NCBI GenBank assembly: GCA_019693395.1
Contig: JAAMXP010003061.1
Span: 1 to 21,943, forward strand
DNA length: 21,943 nt
Source: Ettlia oleoabundans
Lineage: Eukaryota; Chlorophyta; Chlorophyceae; Chlamydomonadales
Direction of reading: 5' to 3'
Under the pieces are notes generated by a model that searched no databases, was not told the origin of the DNA, and saw only the letters and a list, made by a program, of their open reading frames with translations. Shown piece by piece: positions 1 to 11,590 of the stretch. The number at the start of each line of letters is the position of its first letter. The stretch's first letter is position 1. The position numbers and the translations under genes are program-made.

Positions 1-20
1 CCCGTCGTTTGTCCCCGCAG

Positions 21-1381
21 CAAGGCGCCCTTGCCTACGGCCTCAAGGTTGATGACCGAGTGCGGGTGCTGCCCAACGCCAAGCTGCGCATGGCATGTGA
101 GCTTACCACCCGCACACCCGCACACCTAGTTGCCTGCCTGCTTGCCCAAGCCACTGTCGTTGGGGCGTGCCTGCCTGCCTGCCTATCCACCTGTCTTTCT
201 GCCTGCACGACTGGTCAGCTGCCATCCAGTTGTCAGTGGGTGCTGCATCGCGATCAGCTGCCACCCTGGGTGATCACTGTGACTGACAGCTCACTGGCGA
301 TCCGTGCATTCCACCCCCAACCCCTCCTCCACCTCTACACACACACCATGACACCATGAGCTCTCTTTGTGCTACCTTGTGAGCACACATGTGCTTGATG
401 TCATCAGTGGTTGCTGGGACCACGTCAGACCCACACTTTGGCCTGCCATGTGTGTGTGCAGTGGGCCGCATGTACACCAAGGCGGGGCAGTCGTATGACC
501 AGGGCACGGCGCTGGCTGCAGACCTGAAGATCAAGCCGTCCATGGATGAGACGGCGAGGGTGCGTCTTCTAGGGTCTTGTCACAGCTTCTCTGCTTATTC
601 CGCTGTTTGGTGCCTGCGCGGCTGCGTGTGCTAACCTTTGCTGTCCCTGCTGGTTACTATGGTACGCCACAGCCAGCTTCAACCGGAGTTTGCCGCCCAA
701 CAAAGGTGGTTCGTATTTGGCAGGCTGGCAGCAATCCGCTCCTTCTCGTCACTCCTCATCATCACCACATCGCCTTACCGCCACCCCATCATACCCACCT
801 TCAAAGGCCCCTCACCTGCCATCCGTCCCTGACCTGCCCCCTGCCACCTTCCTCGCCTCCTGTCTGCCATACCCCCACCCTCACCCCGCTCGTACATACG
901 CACCTACCCACGTTCACGTGCAGATTTTGATGGGTGGCACCGCCGTGTGGCAGCGCCGTGATGTGGTGGTGGGCGGCAACCTCTCCACCGAGTTCAAGCT
1001 GCCCAAGGCGGGGGCACCCGGCGGCAAGAGCGACACCCTGTGCTCCATGAACGCGCAGTACAACAACAAGGGCAACGGACAGGTGGGGCTGGAGAATTGG
1101 GCTGGGGGCGGTGGCCCTGCATGGGTGGGCTGGTGCCTTGCTGTTGGAGAGGACCTTGGGGAGCAGCAGCATGCTCTATACCAATTTTCCTGGTTCGATG
1201 TTCCCACCAGCTGCTTCTGTTTCAACTTGGGCCCCTTTGCGCCCCCGCCCACCCTTCCACCCACCTGGTGCAGCTGGTGCTGCGCCTGAACAGCCACGAC
1301 TACCCGCAGATGGCGGCTGGCATGGTGGTGCCCGTGTTGGCGGCACTCTGGCACCGCCTGTTCAGCAAGGACGATTTCTGA
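21..1381 (+). CDS. Toc159-family chloroplast protein-import receptor, C-terminal exons (5' partial)
   Basis: This is the end of the membrane-anchor (M) domain of a Toc159/132/120-type GTPase receptor of the chloroplast outer envelope, which recognises preproteins. Exons are read at 21-96, 462-559, 924-1082 and 1274-1381. Phases agree (1, 0, 0) and give 146 residues ending in TGA. All introns are GT..AG, and the first visible exon follows an acceptor CAG at 18-20. The identification rests on the family's C-terminal pattern: a Trp-x-Arg-Arg-Asp motif, then V-V-V-G-G-N-L, then Y-N-N-K-G-N-G-Q, then a closing hydrophobic segment (V-V-P-V-L-A-A-L-W). The GTPase domain would lie to the left, outside the window. 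A 33-base phase-neutral segment at 673-705 has an acceptor and a possible donor. I left it out because joining 559 directly to 924 matches the family spacing better. Which paralogue (159, 132, 120 or 90) cannot be told from the C-terminus. Confidence 0.8.
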
Positions 1382-2065
1382 AGCACGCCTCATGACATAG
1401 CCAACACCAGCCAGCAACGTTTGAATCGCTGGATCTTGGCGCATGTTGACGTCTTGTGCTGAGCTGCCGACACAGCAGATTGAAAACGCGGTGCTTAGAT
1501 GTAGTGCTTGCCATGCAACCCTGGGTTTTGAGATGATGCTTCACAGCACCCTGCTGATGATCAGCAGCGGGGCAGGTTGCCGGTCTGTCTCGGCAAGGCA
1601 GGCCCTGGGCAGCTGCCTGCTCGCCGCCGCGGCAGCAACACAACCGCATCACACTTCCCTTACAGCTTTCTCACTGCAACCATACCAACACAATCTTCCT
1701 TGCTTCTCCTCTCACAATGTTCTTCCCTTCAAGCATTCTCTACTGGCACCCTTCTCACTCTGCTTGCTGGCTTATCAAGGGCCGCCAAGCTGGTTTTGAC
1801 ACAAGTGCTCTGCTACCGATTGCACAGCTGTAAGTTTGTTGGCAGAGGTTGGGCAGCGGAGTTCATGTTGCACGCACACATGCATCCACATGGCATTTCT
1901 CAACCATTGACAGGTACCCAGGTTGCCAAACCACAAGACCAGTTGAATGTGCGGGTTGTGCGGTATGGTTAGATTTCCCATAAACTCAAACTTGCAGACG
2001 TCAGATTACACTCTCAGCAACGCCAAGCTTACGAGGTAGGAAGCACTGCTGCTTTTGAAGTACCA
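1382..2065. other. 3' UTR and convergent intergenic region
   Basis: No supported coding exon. The open frames here have no recognisable protein pattern. The stretch holds the 3' UTR of the Toc159-type gene from the left. It probably also holds the 3' end of the minus-strand secreted-protein gene, because a minus-strand TGTAA (TTACA on plus) lies at 2006-2010. Confidence 0.5.
1829..1833 (+). terminator. Candidate TGTAA poly(A) signal of the Toc159-type gene
   Basis: TGTAA is the usual polyadenylation signal in chlorophyte nuclear genes. This is the first plus-strand copy I see after the stop codon, about 450 bases downstream, which implies a long but not unusual 3' UTR. Further copies at 2275-2279 and 2347-2351 are less likely. 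Confidence 0.4.
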
Positions 2066-2263
2066 CTAGTTGGTGGTGAAGCACGGCAGCTTCATGGGCA
2101 ATCCATGGAGATGACCTGTGAGGGGTCCACCTGCACAGGGACGTGAGGAGGCACACCAGTGCTCATCAAGAGGCGGCACTATTGACCCACCACAAGCTGT
2201 GTTGATTGCGTCATAGGTTGAAAATCCCCTCGAACAAGTGCATGGACACCACCTCACCCATGC
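2066..2263 (-). CDS. Possible terminal exon of the secreted-protein gene
   Basis: An acceptor TTTCACAG ends at 2264, and the frame that follows from 2263 runs 65 codons to TAG at 2066. It is in phase with the strong donor after 2445, and a minus-strand TGTAA lies 56 bases beyond the stop. Joined to the upstream exons it would give a 239-aa protein with a cysteine-rich tail. Against it, the frame has no recognisable pattern. Another frame from the same acceptor reads a more protein-like 16-residue end but needs a phase change. cDNA is needed to choose. Confidence 0.3.
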   Translation of the reverse strand, partial: AWVRWCPCTCSRGFSTYDAINTACGGSIVPPLDEHWCASSRPCAGGPLTGHLHGLPMKLPCFTTN

Positions 2264-2402
2264 CTGTGAAATTTTGTAAGGTTATGAGTTGAGCTGCATC
2301 GCTGGCTGTGGTCATCACAGAGAACAGGCCTGCTGGTCAGGAAGGGTGTAATGCTGAACACCCATGTCATGTTGATGTGCGTACCCTATGCAATCGACAA
2401 AC

Positions 2403-3292
2403 CTAACCTCGTCCTGCTTGGCTGGTTTTGAGGGGCAAGCTCACCTCGTACCAAGTTAAGCAATCTTGGCCATCTATTTCGCATTCGCATTCCTTAAAGT
2501 CCACTGTCCAGCAGTAGTTGTTTGCCATTGCTGGCTGCGGGGTGACCACCAGATCGCTGCGTGCGATGATTATTGGCGGGTATTGCGGGTCGCTGGTGGT
2601 TGGGTAGCTCAGGGTGACAGTCTGCTCCCTGCCAGGCAGCAGCGCCAGCCCAACCACGTCCACGCAGGTCCAGTCCGGCTTGCCTTGCTGCTCGGCATAT
2701 TGGCAGTTTGAGAGCTCTGCAAAGCCTGGTGGCAGATCGTAACTGAAGCGCAAGTCCAACGTCTCAGCGCAGTTGCTCCTCATAGTCATGGTCAGTGGGG
2801 CTTGCTCTTGCAGGAGACCACGCCCTCTAGGGGCGGTGCCACGGACTGCATTCACCCCGCGCCTGCAAACAGTGAGGAGATGGTGGGGGGAGCAATACAG
2901 AGGCTGGCCCATGTGTGGCGGATGAGGTTCCACAAAGAAACCTTCTGTGGAGGCAACGAGTCAGTGGTGGCGTGCACAGGAATCTCAACCATTGCTGCGT
3001 CCACCCATTGGTGCTAGCAGGTGGACGCAGCAGGCAAGGACAGCAAAGCAAGCAGCTGCAAACCCCAAGGGCAGGCCAAATAAACCATGTGCTGGCCAAT
3101 CCGTCCACTGACACCACACTGGCGCCACTGCCACCCAGCCAGCTGTACTGCCCAACCAGGCAGAGCTGCTGAAGTGAACAGGCCTCACCCTTGCCTGGGT
3201 GCAGCAGCGGCGGGTGGCGCAGCGAAGACCAGGAGGCACAGGGCCAAGCCCAGCATAGCCCGAGAGAAACAAGGAACTCTGGCGAACACCAT
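2403..3292 (-). CDS. Small secreted protein of unknown family
   Basis: Exon 1 (3292-3189) encodes a clear signal peptide. A short basic start is followed by a hydrophobic core of Leu, Ala, Cys, Val and Phe, then a run of Pro and Ala ending near A-A-A-P-R-Q. A second Met 12 codons in would also keep the signal peptide. The donor is GTGAGG at 3188. The acceptor TTTGCAG ends at 2863, and exon 2 runs from 2862 in matching phase. The mature part has Thr/Met-rich strands, six to seven cysteines (including a Cys-Glu-Cys pair) and a W-T-V-D-F segment. This suggests a beta-rich, disulphide-bonded extracellular or cell-wall protein. The 3' end is unsettled. Reading straight on gives a stop at 2403 (187 aa). 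However, a perfect donor (GAG|GTGAGC) after base 2445 could splice onward, for example to 2263-2066. The cysteine spacing is not clearly that of pherophorins and I do not recognise the family. Confidence 0.6.
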
Positions 3293-3823
3293 GGCTTGGC
3301 TGCTGTGAAGCGGCGCAGCCAAGGCAGAACACGGAGTTGGGAGTTGGGAGAACAAGGGGCGCGATTCATGTTCTGCGCTAAAACACCTTCTCTCGCCTTC
3401 CCAGCCTGGCAGTACCAGTTGACTACAGCAGTTGTACCTTCCCAGCACCACCCAACCGCGTGTGGAATAGGTCAGAATCATCAAGCTGAGTGGAAACCAT
3501 TACCAAAGTAGAAGTGAAGGAAAGCTGAAAACCAATTTCCATGTTCCAATTTGGTGCGCGACTGGCCGGTGACCACAATGCAAGCGCCCTGCACCTCCTG
3601 GCGACATGCAGCCAAGGTCAACCTGGCCCTGGCGCATGTTACTAGTTCATTGACGCTTGGAGAGGTTCGTTTGGTTTACATTCCCAACTGTTGCTCAGCT
3701 AGCTGGAGATCAGAGAGTGTGTCTGGCCTATTTACAATCCCGAGGTGCTGCCTCAAACTCAACAACCTTGTGTGCATCACGTGCGAGTAGCAGGCCTTCC
3801 AGCCAGCGGAAGCAAAGCGGGCT
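3293..3823. other. Intergenic: NAA15 3' UTR and promoter of the secreted-protein gene
   Basis: No coding exon supported. Both flanking genes are on the minus strand, so the right part carries the NAA15 3' UTR and the left part the upstream region of the secreted-protein gene. Minus-strand TGTAA copies (TTACA on plus) lie at 3732-3736 and 3676-3680, about 90 and 145 bases past the NAA15 stop. Either could be its poly(A) signal. I see no clear TATA box. Confidence 0.45.
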
Positions 3824-6800
3824 TTACAGTGCCAACTTTGCTGCCTTTTCCGTGACTCCATTCACCTCCGCATCCTCCTTCCCCTCAACCGCTGCTGCCG
3901 CCTTCTTGGCCGCTTCTTCCTCCCAAGGGGCCGCCACCGCCACGCAGTCGGCACCGCCAAACACTGGGGACCAGCGGAAGACCGCTGCGCACTGCCGCCG
4001 CCAGCTGTCCGCCGCTTCTGCCATCTGCAGCTTGCTGCCCAGCAGCTCATGCACTGCTACACAGTCGGCATGGCTGGCACCTGCTGGGCCTGCTGCCAGC
4101 ACCCGCTCCACCGCAGCGCCGCGGGCATCAGGGGCAGCCACTTCTGCCACTGCCGCCGCATGGCGCAGGCTGCTGACAGCGTGCTGCGCCGCCCACTGCT
4201 GCTTGTATGCCTCTGCAGCTGCCGCAGAGGCATGGTCGGCGCCCAGAAGCGCAGCCGTCTCTTGCTGCACCACTTCAAGCACCACCGCTGGCAGTCCTGT
4301 CGCCCCGTCGCCCTCTGCCGCCGCACCTGCCGCAGGCGCAGCCGCAACTGCCGCGGCCAGGCGTGCCATCATGCTGTGCACGCTGGGATCTGCTGCGCCG
4401 GCTAGCTGCTGCGCCTTCTGAACTGCCTGCACCGCCAGCAGCAATTTGCCTTGCCGCAGGTACACCTGCGATATGGTTGCAGAACAGCAGGGCACTTTTC
4501 TGAGCCATGTTGTTGCACACACTACGATGAGCATCGCAGCCTTTCAATATGCACGGAAACATCATAACAAATGTGTCCAACGCCGCGGGCGCAGCCGCAA
4601 CATCGGGCACAAAAGGCCCCCGGCATGCAACACTGGCTCTCGTCTTTACTGATGTGACAGACTGCGTCCAGGGCAATGCTTTCCCACCCACCTCGAAGCT
4701 GAGCTGCTGCACTAGCAGCTGGTCGCCCGCATGCTCTCGCAGGCGGCGCAGCAGCTTGGCTGCCTCTGCCAGTGGGTCCGTCACCGCTGCTAGCTGCACG
4801 CCATCAGGGTCGATGTCCCTGCAGCCACCAACAACAAAGCCGGCCAGTCTTAAGTAAGGAAGGAAGCTCAACAAAATTCAAGAATGATAAGTACTGCATG
4901 AAAGATTGCGTCGGGCCGGTGGCAGATGGAAGCATGTGTTACCCAGCTGCACATACATCCCAGGCAGTGCCTGTGGAAGACTGAAATCAAGCTGCATCGC
5001 TGTCTTTCATCCCATCCTAGCAGCCAGCCCTGCCATCAACCAGACAGGGAACCCAGTCTGGCAGCCACCACAGCCAATCAACCCCTCACTTCTTCTTTCG
5101 CTCCTCGCCCTTGTCCCCCTTCTTGGCCGCTGCCGCTGCTTCGGCCGCCTCCTTTGCTGCTACCTCCGCCGCCTCCTTGGCCCGCCGCTGCTCCTCCTTA
5201 CGCTTCTTCTGGCGGTACCTGCGTCACGAGCGGACAGCGGGGAGGCCAGGAGGCACCTAACCTTCATCGCTGTTTTGCTCGCAAAGCAAGCACCAGCTGT
5301 CAAGATGCTTGACTGTGTGCCAGGCCGAGCGCTGGCTAAGCATTCGCCCATAACCAAACAGACATCATTGTAAGCGTGACACCGCTGCGCTTCCGTCTCT
5401 GCCAGCTGTTTTGTCTCGAAGTAGCTATTCACTACCCTTCTAGAGAACACACAGCCGCCTAGCTGGGTGAGCACACAACCAGCCTTTCTGCCTCACTCAC
5501 CTCAATTATCAAATGCAAAAACATTTCAAAATCAATTGGGTAGGAACGAATACCTCTGCCGCAGCAGACCGCCCACTAATTGAAGCAAGCATAAGCCCAC
5601 ACATAAGCTGCTGCCCTACCTCTTTTGCTCCTCGGGGCTCATCCCTGCCAGCAGTGCCTCCTCATCTTGCTGCTCCCCGCCCGCAGGCCGGTCATGCAGC
5701 TGGATGTAGGCACGGATGGCACCGCTGACGCCCTGCGGGACGCAAGACAAGGGAATCGTAAATGCATTGGAAACAAGCAGGTTGGAGGTCTGAAACGTGA
5801 GACATGCATAGATATGGCAAGAAGAGTGGGCGGCAAGATATGATTTTTTGAATGAATCCACAGCTTTGATGTGGTGGGGGCCAAGGTTGTGCCAGTATAG
5901 CATTCAAGGATGGTGTCAGGGTCCTGCAGCTGCTCAGGTTCCATGCCACAATTTTCATTGCTGTTGGGTGGCAGACTGTGCACACAAACAAAGCAGTCCA
6001 GCTGCCGCTGCTGCCGCACCTTGAGGTAGGTGGGGTGACCAAACAGGCGGTCTTCCATACGCAGCATGTCCACATACGCGCGCAGCGTCTGCAATTTTTG
6101 ATTCATACCAGGCAGGAGCCATGGTGGAGGATCGTTGATATGAACGTAAAACACCCTGGGCAGTTATACTTGGCTGTGGGGTGCAATTAGCAGGAGTCAG
6201 CTGCTAAGTCAGCCTCCCTCTTCAGCACACTGCTTAAGGTTCGTGATGGGAGCCAACAGGCAGGACGGCCGGGCAGGCAGCGCTAAATGTCAGTAGCCTG
6301 CCAAGTGCGCACCATTTTGCGGATGCAGTAGCCGTGGAAGTCGAACTGGTCCTCCTGGAAGTCCTCAAAGTGCTGCTGCACCTTCAAGAAACGCTTAAGG
6401 GCCTGGAGGGCAATGCGAAGGGTGGGGAACCAGGCGGACGAGGGAAGGAGGGTAAAGTCTTGAGCCGTCGGGCAGTCACCATTGACAACAAGGAGCACTG
6501 ACAGGACCACCGGTAGGTGGGCAGGCAAACAAGCAAGCAGGCAGATCCCCCAAGAAGCGCAGAGAGGTTTGGCAAGGCAACGGAATGGCGGGGTAGCATG
6601 GAGGGGTGCAGGGGCACTGTGAAAGGCATTGGGCGGTCGTGCAAATGCAACTGCCAGCCAGCCAACTCGGGGTCAGCTGCCTCCTTGCTTTATGAGCCCT
6701 TATGTACCTTTCCATACTGCTGCTGCGCCAAATAGGCGCGCCCACTCGCCACCTCATACCAAATGGCCTGCAAGGAAAGGCAGCACCCAGAGATGGCGTC

Positions 6801-9800
6801 CTTACAGTGAGGGAATGTTGGGACTTTAAGCAGCCAAAGGCAGTATAAACAAGTTTCAACACTAACAGAGCCATTAGGTGCGCACAAAACGAGGCCTTCT
6901 GACGAAGCATGAATAGCGGTTTGACCAAGCATGTGGCACATAGGAGGCACATAAAAACAGTGCTCTCCACTCCATGTTCGTGGCACTGTTTGTGCATGCA
7001 AATCAGCACACCTGCATCTCGAACAGGTTGTTGGCCTGTTCTCCATCCCGCGTGAACAGCGCCGCGGTCGCCTCAGCACGCTCAATCTGCAGGGGGGCAG
7101 CAGGCAAGGGGGCTGGGCACACTCGGCTTGCATGCGGGCCAGCACGCAGGAGCATATCAGTCTGCGGGGGCTCGGCAGACCCGTGGGCAAGCACAGGTTC
7201 ACGGAACTCACGTGGCCCGCCCGCAGCAGCGCCTTGACGGCAATGCAGTTGAGGTATCGGTCGGCCATGTCCATGCGGCGTGCAGCGTCAGCCACACGTG
7301 CCGCACCTTCAAGGTCGCCTGCCAGGTACAGATCACAGCAGGGGGAGGATATCGTATCAGGGGTGTGGTTGAACGGTGCCTGGAGGCCTGACCAACCGCG
7401 TGCGGTGCATAGATTCAGGTGTGGCAGCCTAGCAACGGCCCAGCACTGGGGCAAATTATGTGATTGGTGCTATGCACGTCACCTGCTGCTGTGCAAAGCA
7501 GTACGCCCTTCAACGCAGTACGCCCGCATAAGCCATACCTCACTTCTGCCACACCGCAGGCCCCCTGTGCCAACTCACCTGCGTGTTTCAGTGTCTTAGA
7601 CTTGGCCACATACGCCTCTATCAGTGTGGGTGTGTGCTGCACAGTGGGCGAGGGTTGCAGCAGAAAACTTGCTTCAGTCGCTGCAGAGCGGAAGGTGAAG
7701 CCAGGCAACCGGCTACTGCTGTGAACACGCACAATCCAGAGACGCCACCAATAGGCTTTCGGGATTCCAACCGTGTGTAGCTATTGTAAAGCCTCAGCCC
7801 TGTCTACCGTTCCTGATTGTGTTCCCTGGTTATTGGTCAACCAACCATCCACCCAACTGCCCACCTGCCTGCCTATCTTCCAACCCTCGCCACACCACCC
7901 AACCTAGCAAACCTCCTACCCACTTGTATGCACTCATTCACTAGCTGCAGCGCCTCTGCTGTGCTGCCCAGCCGGTCATGGTGCTGTGCCAAGTACAACA
8001 GAGCCCTGCACACAGGGCAGTGTCACCATCAATCTCCAATGCCCAAATCAGCATGCACGGACGCATAATAAACACTAGCATCAGTTGACCACCGCCATGG
8101 GTGGGCCTACCGGGCAGCAGGTGCATGCGAGGCGCGTTGGGAACAACAACCCCACAGTGGTGCATATGATAAAATCAAGGCATAGGGAGTGTCACCGGCA
8201 AGGCAAGCGTTTGCTGCTCACCAAACAAGTGCCTGAGGTGCCGGCTGCTGCTCGCTGCTGCCGCTCTCCCCGCTGGCACCACGCAGTGGTGGCAGGGCGC
8301 CATTTTCCCGCAGGCTGCTTGCCAGCCCCTGAAACAGCTGCCCCAAGAGCGCCGCCTTGCTGCTGCTGTTGTACAGAGGCTTCAGGTCTGCATGAAACAG
8401 GTGGGGAAGGCATGGATACAAAGAAAGAACCAGCCAGGGTAGGTTGCAGCCTCAATACAGATCTGGCATCGCGCAAACAGCCCCAGCATCTCAACTGGCT
8501 GCATCTTGGGTGTGCTGTATAGTGCCATCCAAAATGGGTGCCGACCGGATCATTGCCAGGCATTGCCGTACTGCTGCTGAACTGTAATGCTTTCAATTGT
8601 GTTGCTGTACTGACGTCGTACCTGAGAAGAGCGAGGGGATGCCGCGAACCAAGTACTTGCGCACATACCCATCTGCCGCTGCCAAAAACTCCTCCCCCTC
8701 CTGCAGAGGTGTTGGCACCAACACAAACAAGGGCAAGCAAGCACCGTGATCACACATGCTGCATGGGGAAGGGGACCTGTGTTAGACTGACACAAGGCTG
8801 GTCCTGCTTGTTGCACTCTCACGTCTACAGACTCCTTCTCTATGCATCCGGTGTGTTTGTTGCTGTCCATGCAAGCCCTCGTTTTGCTCCTTCGCCTCCT
8901 TACCAGGAAATCTAGCGGCATGCGCTTGGCGGCAACGCTGTGCGGGTGCTGCTGCTGCAGCTCGCCATACACAGCCGCCAAGCGCTGCCGCTGCTCCTCG
9001 CTTGGTGCTGCAGGCGCTGCGCCATGCCGCCGCTGCTGCTGCTGCTGGCCCTCGCCGCTGCTGCCGCCGTCGGCTGCCGCGGCCCCGGCTGCTGCAGGCA
9101 GCGTCAACGCTGCCTGCAAACCCTCGTGGTACTTGTAGTTCTCTGTGTTGATGGCAATGAGGCGGCGGTACGCGTCTTCAGCCTCCTGCTGCCGTCCCAG
9201 CGCAAGAAGCAGCCGCGCCTGCTGCTCCTTCACACCCAGGGGGTCGCGAAGTCGACGAGAAGCTGTCCCCGCCTCCAACACCGCCAGCGCATCAGCATGC
9301 ATGCCGCCTGCAGTGCCAGGCCGGCCAAGATTATAGCCGGTCTCCTTGACCAAGCCATCGTGAGCAACAGACTTTGCAGCAAGTAATGCTGTGGGTGCCA
9401 CCCAGTTGGCTAGTCCGGTAGCAGGACTGGTGAGCTCCCCCGCCTCTTATACTCCGCAGAGAATTGCATTCATGGCGCAAAAAGCATGCCACTCCTCCAA
9501 TGCCACTGCTCCACTTTTGCGGTGCCAACCCTCATATGCAATACCACACTGCTCACCTTCCTCCAGTACCATTGCCTTGTACAGCAGCATCTCGCTGTGC
9601 TCATAGGCTTCCCCAGAAGCATTGCTGCCTGGCACCTCGTCATCCACAGTAGCTGCACAGCCAGGTGGGGGGCAGAACAGGTAGGCAACTGACAGGTGGG
9701 ACAATATAGGTTGCACCAGGCAGGCGGGCAGAATAAGTGGGCATCAAGTGAGCTCTGGACAGGCAGCGAGGTGAGCAGGCAGCTGGGAGACTGTCTCGAC

Positions 9801-11590
9801 AGGTTGATGCAGCTGTACACCCAATTCATGTTGAACCGCTTTCAACCTGGAATGAGGCATGGCGACCCATGCAGCACAAGCTGCCAGGACTTTCACTACC
9901 AGCCCCTCGGGCTTCTTACAAGGGCTGCCCTCCAAACTGCTTGCAGACTGCACCCAATCACCCACCCAGCCCTGCAAAGGCAGCCAGCCGGACACCCACC
10001 TGCATAGCTCTCCAGCACCTTGGCCGCCACCTCATGGTGCCCGTTGAGGTGGTGGGCCAGCGCAAATGAGATCCAGTTGTGCTTGTTGTTAGACTTGAGC
10101 TCCAGCAGCGTCTGGCGTGTCTCCAGGAACCCGGGCAGGTCCCGCATCTGAATCTGCAAGACGTTGCACGATACCGTGCCCGCTTTTTTTTTGCGCTTCA
10201 GCTTTAGCTCACCCGGGTTCCCACATCTTAGACAGCAACAGCAACACCAGATGGTGCCAGGACAGGGACAGTGAATGGCAGCAGCAGGGGCAACAGCAAC
10301 AGCACAGCAAACAGCACAGCACAGCACCAACAGCGGCGACGGCAAGAGCAACAGCCAAGAAGTAACGGGCACCAGCAGTTGCAAAAACGATATGATGCGC
10401 ACGGCTGCCCCCTGACATGAGCAGCACGAACTGCAAGTACGTCTTTACCAGTTTGAGGGTGCACCACGTCCCATAGCCCCACCTGCAGCAGCGCCAGGTC
10501 CCGCAGCACTGTGAGGTTCTCCTTGTCCATGCGCAGGGCATTCTTGTAGCACTTGATGGCCTCGTCGTACTCGCGGTCAGAGCGGTACAGCAGCCTGCAG
10601 CAGGAGGTAGCGTGGGCGACCACGGGCAGCACGTCAGTGGGGATGGTGAGTTCCCCTTTGAACGGGTGCAGCAACGGAGCAAAGCATTGCAGAATCTACG
10701 TCCGGCACCGCCAGCGTGCTTGACTGCTAGTTTTCTGCCCCACGAACAAGAAGTCGCTGAGAATGCTAAACACATATACGCCAATGCCGGTGCATGCCTT
10801 TGCCTGCTGGCTTTAGGCCTCTGGGTGTGCTACCTCTGGGTGTGCTGCCCATAGATGTGCTGTGTGCACGCACCCGTAGACATGCCAGCACACATGGCTG
10901 CGCAGATCGTTTTTCACTCCACGCTTCACAAGCTCATATGCCTCCTCCTTGCGGTCCAGGCAGTTGAGCATCAGGCCCTGCAGTAGCAGCATAGGCAACA
11001 GCAGGCAGCGATTGTGCAGCGGCTGGGCCTGGGGGAAGGTAGTAATGTGCCAGAGACTACTGCGGCAGTTTCAGTTCGGGCACGCCTGCCTTGCGCCTCC
11101 ATAATGCCGGCAAGGAGGTTTGCGCTCCAGTATAGCAAGCCACGTCTGCACAGGACCGATGCGCTCGCCTGGCCCTGGGCTTGATGCGCTCAGCCGGCCA
11201 GCCCTGGCTGTGGACTCACCTTCATGGCCAGCGTCTCCCCGTGCTCTGGAAACTTCTTGAGGATGGCATCGGCATTCTTGATGCCTTTCTTGTACTGCTT
11301 GGTCTGCAATAAGATATGCACAACATGCCAACAGCCATTACGGTCGCAGCCAGCCGCCAGTGCGAACCGCCACCACTCCACACGCTGCTCTGTCGCATCC
11401 GCAGCCTAACCAGCCCCGTCGACGCTAAAACTCAGCACCATCCAAAGCAAACACTAGCTGGGAGCAATGAGGGACGGTGGTTCCCCCGCATGCAGTGCAT
11501 TCTCACCTCATACTGCTTGGGGAGCTGCCTGAACAGCGCGGCCTCCTTGCTCGGCAGGGTCCGATTGTCCGGCGGAGCTTTTGATCCCAT
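3824..11590 (-). CDS. NAA15: NatA N-terminal acetyltransferase auxiliary subunit (NAA15)
   Basis: This is the TPR scaffold that anchors the catalytic subunit NAA10 to the ribosome for co-translational N-terminal acetylation in the cytosol. Exons in coding order: 11590-11507, 11303-11220, 10977-10874, 10594-10483, 10153-10000, 9652-9557, 9307-8904, 8700-8622, 8387-8222, 8005-7924, 7636-7579, 7318-7212, 7086-7012, 6767-6708, 6402-6313, 6088-6020, 5732-5620, 5218-5090, 4818-4692, 4465-3824. All phases agree, giving 944 aa, close to plant members. Family landmarks occur in order: start [25 protein letters not shown]; the W-x-L-x-Y-L-A-Q-H repeat; [17 protein letters not shown]; a Lys/Arg/Glu/Ala-rich segment near residues 646-689; and D-P-D-G. 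Residues 280-314 are an Ala/Gln/Gly-rich insert. Exon 7 has an alternative in-phase acceptor (start 9388) that would add 27 residues. I chose 9307 because it restores the family's E-E-G-G-hydrophobic-x-x-A-L match. Confidence 0.92.
9000..9104 (-). repeat. Ala/Gln low-complexity tract inside NAA15 exon 7
   Basis: This GCN/CAG-rich stretch encodes about 35 residues of Ala, Gly, Ser and five consecutive Gln. It sits between two TPR helices where animal and plant NAA15 proteins have a short loop. Such expansions are common in GC-rich algal genes and probably form a disordered loop. It keeps frame. Confidence 0.6.
10231..10360. repeat. Degenerate CAG/ACAGC repeat in a NAA15 intron
   Basis: Imperfect tandem copies of CAGCAA and CAGCACAG fill much of the intron between the exons at 10483-10594 and 10000-10153. 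The repeat is outside coding sequence and no transposon ends are visible. Confidence 0.55.

Noticed and set aside
2403..3292. Calling the secreted protein a pherophorin
   Set aside because: The cysteines are not spaced in the usual pherophorin pattern, and there is no hydroxyproline-rich Pro/Ser rod.
3657..4421. 254-codon open frame on the plus strand
   Set aside because: It is antisense to the final NAA15 exon, whose minus-strand frame matches the family C-terminus. The plus frame is Ala/Ser low complexity.
5081..5090. NAA15 ending at the TGA after the Lys-rich segment
   Set aside because: The TGA lies within a perfect donor (AA|GTGAGG). Splicing to 4818 continues the family C-terminal half in phase.
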